A DNA stretch of 64,000 nt, taken from contig NZ_CP028035.1 in assembly GCF_005491205.1 (NCBI RefSeq), positions 2,914,001 to 2,978,000 on the forward strand, read 5' to 3'. The notes beneath the pieces are model-generated. The model saw only the letters and a program-made list of their open reading frames with translations, was not told where the DNA came from and made no database searches. The stretch is from Nissabacter sp. SGAir0207. Lineage in GTDB: Bacteria > Pseudomonadota > Gammaproteobacteria > Enterobacterales > Enterobacteriaceae. Of the stretch, positions 57,876 through 64,000 are shown piece after piece. Numbering within the stretch: the stretch's first letter is position 1; the number at the start of each line of letters is the position of its first letter. Made by a program: the position numbers and the translations under genes.

Positions 57876-59165
57876 TTAGTGGTCGCGCAACGGCAGTTGG
57901 GTCAGGTTGTGGTGCAGCAACTGGCCGTGGGGCGGCGCGGCCAGGTCAAAGGGCAGCACCCACAGGCGGAGCGTGTCGCTCATCTCAAACGGGGCCAGCG
58001 GCGCGGTGAAGCGGCTCCAGCGCGGGTAGATCAGCGCCATCTCGCCCTTGCCGCCCAGGTAGGTTTGCCCATAGACAAACAGCTGGTAGAAATCCGCCTC
58101 GCTGAGGCCATATTTGCGCCGGCGATCGGCGGCGTCGATGCGTTTCCATTTGGCATCCAGCACCCAGGCGCGCTCCCCCTGGCGCAGCAACAGATCCGGC
58201 CGCAGTTGGAACAGCGAGTGCGTCTCCTGGCGACACAAGAAGTGGCTGCGCGCCTGGGCGGTGAGGCTGACGCCCGGTGCCAGTCCCTGCTGGAGCGCAC
58301 GCTCCACACTGCGCTCAAACAGTCGCTCCATCGGGAAGAGCATACTGATGCCGCGCCACGCGCCCTGCAACGCCAGCGGCATCTGCCGGTAGAGCACCAG
58401 TTCGCACCAGGGCTTGGCGACCTGGTAGTGCGCCAACAGGCGGTCATTGCGCCAGCGCTGGAAATCCCCCTCGATGTCGCGACTGGCGGGGATCTCCATC
58501 AGCATCGTGCGCAACTCCTGCGCCAGACGCCAGTTGGCCGGCTGCTGCGTCTCTTTCGCCACCCGCTCCAGCGCCGTTTTCAACAGGCGGTTTTCGGCGC
58601 GATCTGGCAAGAAGAGATCATGGCGGATGTTGAACAGGTGCGCCCGTCCCGGCGGCTGGCGCATCTGTCGCACCACGTCCAGTTGCCCGCGCAGGAAGCG
58701 CTCGCACCCCTCCACCCGCTGGTAATCCGAACGGATGCCCCGCTTCACCAGGTGCTCCAGCGCCGCCAAAAATTGCGCCATCACCCACTCGTTCACCGGC
58801 ATGTCAAAGCGCTCCAGCGAGGCCATGCCCGCCTCGCGCGGGGTCATCTCCAGGGAAGAGGCGATCAGCCGTTGCAGCAGGCGGCGGCTCTCGTTGGCGT
58901 CCTCCGCCTCATCAAAGGTTTTTGGCAAAATTTCAAGCCGCGTGCCACAGGGCGTCTCCACCACGCCGACGTAGTTATCCAGGTGCAGCGTGCGGCGATC
59001 CTCCAGCTCCGCCAGCGCCGGCGCATGGCTGGTGCGATAGCGCTGGCTGATGCGGCAGATCCAGTCAAAGGCCGAGGGCGGGATGTGGGCGCGATCGAGC
59101 GTCGGCACGCTGACCGGCTCGGTGGTGAGCCGGGCGTACTCCCGCACCGTGATGGTCGGCGTCAC
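57876..59165 (-). CDS. mcrC: Type IV restriction endonuclease subunit McrC
   Basis: 429 residues from a GTG start that overlaps the mcrB stop (GTGA). N-terminal adaptor half (TLDNYVGVVETPCGTRLEILPKT-like, given here as residues about 60-82) that in relatives inserts into the McrB ring, and a C-terminal PD-(D/E)xK nuclease with D324 in RPDLLL and D337-A-K339 in VLDAKWK. It cuts DNA when McrB recognises modified bases and translocates. Length is near the usual size for McrC-family proteins with both halves. Confidence 0.92.
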   Translation of the reverse strand: MTPTITVREYARLTTEPVSVPTLDRAHIPPSAFDWICRISQRYRTSHAPALAELEDRRTLHLDNYVGVVETPCGTRLEILPKTFDEAEDANESRRLLQRLIASSLEMTPREAGMASLERFDMPVNEWVMAQFLAALEHLVKRGIRSDYQRVEGCERFLRGQLDVVRQMRQPPGRAHLFNIRHDLFLPDRAENRLLKTALERVAKETQQPANWRLAQELRTMLMEIPASRDIEGDFQRWRNDRLLAHYQVAKPWCELVLYRQMPLALQGAWRGISMLFPMERLFERSVERALQQGLAPGVSLTAQARSHFLCRQETHSLFQLRPDLLLRQGERAWVLDAKWKRIDAADRRRKYGLSEADFYQLFVYGQTYLGGKGEMALIYPRWSRFTAPLAPFEMSDTLRLWVLPFDLAAPPHGQLLHHNLTQLPLRDH

Positions 59166-61033
59166 ACCGCGCCGCCTGCGGGGCCGAGGATGCCAGCGTA
59201 GGCTTCCGCCCGCCCAAAGGCCGCCGCGTTAAGCTCCCAACGCCCCTGCCCGTTCAGCGGCACCTCCTCACCAAACAGGTGGCTGAGATCGTTGGCTGGC
59301 TGGCGGATAAAGCGCAGCGCCTCGGGTTTGCGGTGGTCATTCAGCACCCACTGGATGCGCTGCCAGTCCTCAAAGAAGTACTCCTGCAACAGCGGCACGA
59401 TCTGCTGCTGGAACAGCTGGGCCAGCAGCGACAACGTCGGCTGCGCGCGCAGCGGCATAAAGTAGGCGTGGCCGAGGCAGTGGTCGCGATCGAGCAGCAC
59501 CTCGATGCGCTGGTTCATCACCCGCAGCAGCGCGCCGACGTCCACACCCTCGACGGTGACGCCATCCAGCAACTCGGGGCGCGGCGGCATCTCCTTGAAG
59601 GTGAAGCGGCGGCGCAGCGCCATGTCCAGCCCAGCCAGCGAGCGGTCGGCGGTGTTCATGGTGCCGATCAGGTAGACATTGTTCGGCACGCTGAACGGCG
59701 TTTTTGAGTAGGGCAGCACCACCGAGAGCGCCTCCGCCTCGCCGGCGCGTTTTGACGGCTCGATCAGCGTAATCAGCTCGCCGAAGATACGGGAGATGTT
59801 GCCACGGTTGATCTCATCAATGATCAGCACGCGCGCGTCATTCACCGATGCCTCTGGCAGCAGCGGCAGATTCCCCGGCTGGCCGCCAAGCAAAAACTCC
59901 ACCAGGTGCGCGATGACATTGTTGTAGCCATGCACCACATACGGCTCCAGCTGCGAGTCGGTGACGCGCTCAAAGATCTTCTTGTCACGGATGTCCTGCA
60001 CCGTGATCTCCCCCTGGCGGATGTGTTCGCACAGGGTATTCAGCATCCGCAGGCTGAAGATGATGAGGTTGCCGTTGGGCTTGCACAGCTCCACCATCTC
60101 CGGCGTCGCTTGCACCACCCGGTAGTTGGAGGAGAAGACCTGCCCCACGGTAAAGGTGGCCTGGGCGCTGCCCTGCCCAAGCAGCGACAGCAGTTTCTCA
60201 GCGTTGAGCGTGGGCGCGCGCAGCTCGTACAGCGTCATCTGGCTGAACTGGTTGTTCGCCAGCTCCGTGTAGGGCAGCGAGGGCTGGTACTGGCGCAGCC
60301 ACTTCACCGGGCGCAGTTGCGCATAATCATCCAGGTACTCGCTATGCGGTTGGTAGCGGTAATCGCCGCTGATCTCCCCGATGGCCCTGACCTTGAAGTT
60401 GCCGTCGCTCACCACCACCAGATCGCCGATTTTCATGCGGTTGATAAAGGTCATCACACTGGTGACCGCGTAGTCATAGCCGTTGCTCACCGCTACCCCG
60501 CGGTCAGCGAAGCGCTGCTCGATCTCCGCCCGGGTCTGGCAGCCGGTAAAGTCGATGTTGCCGCCATGCCCCAACAGCGCGTAGCCGCCCGCCAGGCACT
60601 CATCATAGATGCCGGCATCACTGCCGAGCGTGTTGCCAAGGGACATCTTCCAGATCTTGCGCCCCGCGAGGGTCACTGGCGCGGGCGCTTGCAACACCAC
60701 TTTGGTGGCGGCCGTTTCACACAGGCTTTTGAAGACGCCATCCACCACTTCATAGCGCAGTTGCTGCGTCTCTTCGTCGCTCTCCGCCCGTAGCCCCTCA
60801 ACAAAATCCTCATAGCTGAAGCTCTGGTGGAAGGTCACAAAACGGATCTTCCCTTCGGCCACCAGATCATCGAAGCGCCTTTTGATCGCCTCACGATCCT
60901 GCTCGTGCGCCGCCAAAAACTCGGCATCAAGTATCCTGAGCGCCTCATTGAGCGTGGTGTAGGTTTTGCCGGTGCCGGGCGGCCCGTAGAAGATTTGGTT
61001 TACATCAGGGGATGAGGCGGTTGGGTGTTCCAT
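59162..61033 (-). CDS. mcrB: McrB-family AAA+ GTPase with inserted recognition modules
   Basis: 623 residues. The AAA+ domain begins at once: Walker A GPPGTGKT at 17-24, then RFVTFHQSFSYEDFVEGLR (about 64-82). Walker B LIIDEIN with D406-E407 comes nearly 380 residues after Walker A, against about 75 in E. coli McrB; MNTADRSLAGLD and RRRFTF follow. The insertion holds an EVE-like module (about 118-270, IWKMSLGNTLGSDAGIYDECL) and a second module (about 290-390). There is no N-terminal DUF3578 domain, so base recognition is probably in the insertions. Coupled to mcrC by a 4-bp overlap. Confidence 0.9.
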   Translation of the reverse strand: MEHPTASSPDVNQIFYGPPGTGKTYTTLNEALRILDAEFLAAHEQDREAIKRRFDDLVAEGKIRFVTFHQSFSYEDFVEGLRAESDEETQQLRYEVVDGVFKSLCETAATKVVLQAPAPVTLAGRKIWKMSLGNTLGSDAGIYDECLAGGYALLGHGGNIDFTGCQTRAEIEQRFADRGVAVSNGYDYAVTSVMTFINRMKIGDLVVVSDGNFKVRAIGEISGDYRYQPHSEYLDDYAQLRPVKWLRQYQPSLPYTELANNQFSQMTLYELRAPTLNAEKLLSLLGQGSAQATFTVGQVFSSNYRVVQATPEMVELCKPNGNLIIFSLRMLNTLCEHIRQGEITVQDIRDKKIFERVTDSQLEPYVVHGYNNVIAHLVEFLLGGQPGNLPLLPEASVNDARVLIIDEINRGNISRIFGELITLIEPSKRAGEAEALSVVLPYSKTPFSVPNNVYLIGTMNTADRSLAGLDMALRRRFTFKEMPPRPELLDGVTVEGVDVGALLRVMNQRIEVLLDRDHCLGHAYFMPLRAQPTLSLLAQLFQQQIVPLLQEYFFEDWQRIQWVLNDHRKPEALRFIRQPANDLSHLFGEEVPLNGQGRWELNAAAFGRAEAYAGILGPAGGAV

Positions 61034-61115
61034 CGCAGAGAAGCTCCATAGTAAGACGCAGAGATTAATATCCCCACTTTATCAGTCACCGTAAAATTAT
61101 CGATTGTTTATATGC

Positions 61116-61135
61116 GGGGCGATGCCTATCGCCCC
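61116..61135 (-). terminator. Hairpin after cheV
   Basis: Perfect 8-bp stem GGGGCGAT / ATCGCCCC with a 4-base loop, 15 bp after the cheV stop; no T-run on the minus strand. It may only partly stop readthrough into mcrB. Confidence 0.6.
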
Positions 61136-61150
61136 AGCACAGGGCGGGCC

Positions 61151-62116
61151 TTAGCCCTCCATCTGCTCCAGCACCTGGTGGATGACGCTGGAGAGTTCGT
61201 TGATTTCGAACTTTGCCACGTAGCCATTGGCGCCGACCTTGCGCACGTGCTCCTCGTTGGCGCTGCCGGAGAGCGAGGAGTGGATCACCACCGGGATGCG
61301 TTTGAGCGTGGGGTCCAGCTTGATATTACGCGTCAGGGTGAAGCCATCCATCTCTGGCATCTCCAGGTCGGTGAGCACCAACCCGATTTTGTCAGTGATC
61401 GGTACCCCTTCCGCCTGCGCCTGCTGCGCCATCACCTTGATCTTCTCCCAGGCCTCCAGCCCAGTGGTATGCATCAACGCCGGGATGCCGATGCCCTTCA
61501 GCCCCTGCTCCAGCATGGATCGCGCCACCTTGGAGTCCTCCGCGACGATGGCGACCGCACCGGGTGTCATCTTGAAAGTGCGCGCCTTGATCTCATCCGC
61601 CTGCACGCTGCGCACCGTCGGGATGATGTCATAGAGGATCTGTTCAACGTCGAGCACCAGCGCCAGGTCGCCGCCATGCTCGTCGCTGTTGAGTCGGGCG
61701 ATGCTGGTAATGTTGCGGTTGCTGACGCCGGCGTCCGCCGCATGTACCTGGCTCCAGTCGAGGCGCACGATGTTGTCCACCGCCTCCACCGCGAATGCCT
61801 GAGTGCTGCGCGCATACTCGGTCACCAACAGCAGGTTCAGCCCAGTGGAGGGGGTACAGCCCGCCACCGCCGGCAGGTCAATCACCGGGATAATCTGGTC
61901 ACGGATTCTTGCGACGCCCAACAGCGGCGACTTCATGCCCGCCGCCTTGGTGATGGTCGGCATCGGCACGATCTCACGCAGCTTGAAGACGTTTATGCCA
62001 AACAGCTCCGCCTTGCCATCCGTGACGTCATTGCCCAGCCGGAACAGCAACAGCTCGAACTTATTGGAGAGTGCGAGGTTAGCCCGCTCATCGATATCTT
62101 TTTGAAAATTATCCAT
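61151..62116 (-). CDS. cheV: Chemotaxis coupling protein CheV
   Basis: 321 residues. N-terminal CheW-like domain (about 15-165; VFKLREIVPMPTITKAAG, LGVARIRDQIIPVIDLPAV) and C-terminal receiver (about 180-310) with acidic pair E-D in VAEDS, phospho-acceptor D250 in VLTDLEMPEMDG and K in YVAKF. CheV couples receptors to CheA and helps adaptation. CheV is absent from E. coli K-12 but present in Salmonella and Serratia. Driven by a sigma-28 promoter. Confidence 0.95.
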   Translation of the reverse strand: MDNFQKDIDERANLALSNKFELLLFRLGNDVTDGKAELFGINVFKLREIVPMPTITKAAGMKSPLLGVARIRDQIIPVIDLPAVAGCTPSTGLNLLLVTEYARSTQAFAVEAVDNIVRLDWSQVHAADAGVSNRNITSIARLNSDEHGGDLALVLDVEQILYDIIPTVRSVQADEIKARTFKMTPGAVAIVAEDSKVARSMLEQGLKGIGIPALMHTTGLEAWEKIKVMAQQAQAEGVPITDKIGLVLTDLEMPEMDGFTLTRNIKLDPTLKRIPVVIHSSLSGSANEEHVRKVGANGYVAKFEINELSSVIHQVLEQMEG

Positions 62117-62221
62117 CTTTACCCCTGAGTATGAGTTATGTAATTAACAAGGCGAGTGGAGTGATGAGCTAAAGGGCCACCTGCCCTTCCCGCATTCGCG
62201 CGCCTGCATTACGCACAAGAG

Positions 62222-62248
62222 TTATCGGCAGAGCGGGGGAAAAGTGTA
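62222..62248 (-). promoter_or_regulatory. Sigma-28 (FliA) promoter for cheV
   Basis: On the minus strand: TACACTTT at 62248-62241, an 11-base spacer, then GCCGATAA at 62229-62222. This matches TAAAGTTT-N11-GCCGATAA at 6 of 8 plus 8 of 8 positions with ideal spacing. The predicted transcript starts about 100 bp before cheV. Confidence 0.88.
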
Positions 62249-62723
62249 GGTGTGGGGGGGTGAAGATTTAGTATTTTCCTGAGAGTGAGAATGGAGTTTT
62301 AGGTTTGAAAGGTTGGAGAATGATAGTGATGAAGAAAAGAGGCGTTGGGCTGATTTAATTTGGCAACTGGGACTTAGCACCGTTGCTAATGATATGTTTA
62401 TATCACTATTTATAGCAAGCGGAGGAATATATTTTTTGGGCTAGGTAAGAGTTCTAGCATGATACTAAATGCAGATGTCATTAGCTATAACTGATTAAAA
62501 TTGAATAAGAAACTCAGGTGGCAACAATAGAAATAACATTATAAATAGACATAACTATTTAATTATTTTATAAATAAAACCATTAAAAATCGCATTGATT
62601 TATTATGATCATTCACCATGAATTTAACAATTTAAGAAAAACTAACAAGGTCTTATGTGTTATATATCATTAGAATACAACATTATACACCTTACATAAA
62701 TCATTACTTACCAAAAAAGTACG

Positions 62724-62741
62724 ATACTTCAAAAGAAGTAT
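62724..62741. repeat. Short inverted repeat in AT-rich segment
   Basis: Perfect 7-bp arms ATACTTC / GAAGTAT around AAAA. Role unknown; possibly the remains of a terminator. Confidence 0.5.
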
Positions 62742-62878
62742 AATACCACTGCAACAAAGACAATCGAATTAAAAGTTACTTTAATAACACCTGCGAAAGC
62801 AACCGTATTTCAACGCCTAAAAGAAAACAAATAATACATATTCATGCATGAAATAATCATGCTAATTTGTAACAATTA

Positions 62879-63952
62879 TCAAATCTGTAATATCGTTCTC
62901 ATTTCAGGAAACAGAACTGAAACAAAGGCATCATACTTTCGTTCAAATTTCGCATTTTCATTCAGATAAGTCATAAACCGAATAATGGTCTTAGCCTGTT
63001 TATCTGTAGTCTGCGGTTGAAAACTTTGCCAGCCCAAAAGAAATAGCCGTCTTAAGGGATATTGGTTACTTTCACCTCTATTCAACGCTGCGGCAAGTAC
63101 ATCATAGGCTGAGGGTAATCTGCTACCTACTGTACGCGCATATTTGAACGACAGTAATACAGGAAGGATACCTTTTTTATTCCAAAACTCCCAACTCAAG
63201 CACGGAGCAAAAGCTTCATTCCAATATGAATATTGCGTTAATGAAAAAAGTGACTTGAATACAATTTCATGCATATTTTCTGGAGAGCCTGCATCATAAT
63301 AACATAAGGCGTCATCCAGAAAACGTTCCAATGCATTCTCCCAACTCCCTTCATAAACATTTGGATGTCTGGCAAACTTGGACTGCATAATGCGTTCCCA
63401 AGCTCCATGGGCAATCAAATGTTTCTCAACTAATTTTTGTTCAATATTAGTATAACACCCTCCCCTCACTTTATCAATGCCATACTGAATCATCAGTTCA
63501 ACGGTAGTTTCATTTTCTATCTTTTCGGCTTCACGTGCGTTTTTAGTTCCTATGTCAATTGCACTTATAAGTTGTAGCGGGGTGTTTAACTTAGTCCATT
63601 CTGCACCTTTACCCGTAAAATGCTCTTCCATTCTTTTTTTTATGTTTGCAGTTAGCCCAACATAGTAACAATCATTAGATAGCGCAAGAGTATAAATATA
63701 AATACTAACAGGGTTGCGGGAATTAAACCAATATTCGTTTCTTTCTTTACCTTGAAAATTATCAGCATTAATATTGCTACTACCCAAACGAATAAACTCT
63801 TCTGCTACTTCATCAGAAATTTCTCTACCAATGACTTTTTCTTTCCAACCTCTAGCAGGAGGCCATTCCTCACCGATTAATTCGATCTGCCGACGTTTGT
63901 GGGAACCTCTTGACGTTGCCCCTAACTTTAATAGCTCCATAGTAATAACCAT
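62879..63952 (-). CDS. GIY-YIG nuclease-domain protein, function unknown
   Basis: 357 residues from the ATG at 63950-63952, with GAGGG six bases upstream. N-terminal region (1-80) of unknown fold. GIY-YIG domain about 82-170: Y85-I-Y in SIYIYTL, YYVG at 96-99, R107, H111, GAEWTK, Glu residues within EAEKIENETTVE as the probable metal ligand, and YGIDKVRGG (157-165). The last 190 residues are a helical domain not recognised. AT-rich with codon use unlike the rest of the window, so probably acquired. Could be a phage-defence nuclease or a selfish-element enzyme; the sequence alone does not decide. Confidence 0.8.
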   Translation of the reverse strand: MVITMELLKLGATSRGSHKRRQIELIGEEWPPARGWKEKVIGREISDEVAEEFIRLGSSNINADNFQGKERNEYWFNSRNPVSIYIYTLALSNDCYYVGLTANIKKRMEEHFTGKGAEWTKLNTPLQLISAIDIGTKNAREAEKIENETTVELMIQYGIDKVRGGCYTNIEQKLVEKHLIAHGAWERIMQSKFARHPNVYEGSWENALERFLDDALCYYDAGSPENMHEIVFKSLFSLTQYSYWNEAFAPCLSWEFWNKKGILPVLLSFKYARTVGSRLPSAYDVLAAALNRGESNQYPLRRLFLLGWQSFQPQTTDKQAKTIIRFMTYLNENAKFERKYDAFVSVLFPEMRTILQI

Positions 63953-64000
63953 CTACGCCCTCACTCTATTAAATTTAACTGAAAATATTAAATAATACCT

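Larger units (their letters stand above)
62117..62878. other. cheV upstream region and start of an AT-rich segment
   Basis: 762 bp. The left 140 bp hold the cheV promoter. From about 62256 rightwards the base composition drops sharply. It contains one short protein-like frame (62313-62444), a 7-bp hairpin at 62724-62741 and a 12-bp palindrome TTCATGCATGAA at 62841-62852. No complete gene is supported. Confidence 0.6.

Noticed and set aside
57834..59201. 455-codon plus-strand frame opposite mcrC
   Set aside because: Antisense shadow, His/Arg/Gln-rich low-complexity; mcrC has catalytic residues in the right places.
62841..62852. Perfect palindrome TTCATGCATGAA as an attachment site
   Set aside because: A 12-bp palindrome is expected by chance in AT-rich DNA; no matching copy, integrase or tRNA end was seen.

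Overview
The window is a GC-rich enterobacterial chromosome segment. From thiL (cut by the left edge) to aroL near 40 kb, gene order matches the thiL-nusB-ribE-ribD-nrdR ... secF-secD-yajC-tgt-queA-acpH ... malZ-proY-brnQ ... phoR-phoB-sbcD-sbcC ... mak ... rdgC-ppnP-yaiA-aroL block of Escherichia coli, with several insertions and losses (no tsx/yajD between yajI and secF, no araJ beside sbcC, no aroM). The GC-rich coding, the PstS-like gene behind phoBR, the D-lyxose isomerase and the flagellar/chemotaxis genes suggest a Serratia-like member of the Yersiniaceae. The genus is inference; no 16S or other marker is present.

0-9.3 kb: riboflavin/transcription genes (thiL, nusB, ribE, ribD, nrdR), the lipoprotein gene yajI, then the Sec auxiliary genes secD-secF-yajC and the queuosine genes tgt-queA. 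9.3-17.6 kb: acpH, a 2-Cys peroxiredoxin behind an OxyR-type site, gamma-glutamyltranspeptidase, malZ, proY, brnQ. 18-22.5 kb: a MetE-like methyltransferase behind a MetJ-type operator, then a phoB-phoR-pstS-like phosphate operon with a Pho box. 22.7-30 kb: sbcD-sbcC (SbcC unusually long and Gln-rich), a 100-bp tandem repeat, an unrecognised gene, mak. 30-37.8 kb: a sugar module (ribose-type ABC transporter plus D-lyxose isomerase) flanked by an OmpR-type regulator and a hybrid sensor kinase. 37.9-40.1 kb: rdgC, ppnP, yaiA, aroL.

40-57 kb is a mosaic of small transcription units: DUF1471 and DUF808 proteins, a YafE-like methyltransferase divergent from an XRE/MmyB-type regulator, an acetyltransferase coupled to sseA, a DCC protein, glucose-1-phosphatase, an EmrE-type exporter, the flagellar brake ycgR, a DUF2946 + PepSY pair with a His/Met-rich repeat that looks copper-related, an SDR enzyme, a YjbE-like peptide, the MetJ-type controlled mmuP-mmuM pair and an LprI-like protein.

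57-64 kb carries a small XRE regulator, a type IV restriction pair mcrB-mcrC whose McrB has large insertions inside the AAA+ core, cheV behind a clear sigma-28 promoter and, after a sharp drop in GC content at about 62.25 kb, an AT-rich segment with a GIY-YIG nuclease gene that looks horizontally acquired. The McrBC variant and the GIY-YIG gene are the best candidates for poorly described defence functions. The clearest regulatory results are two MetJ-type met-box arrays, an OxyR-type site, a Pho box and two sigma-28 promoters. No tRNA, rRNA, insertion sequence or CRISPR array was seen.
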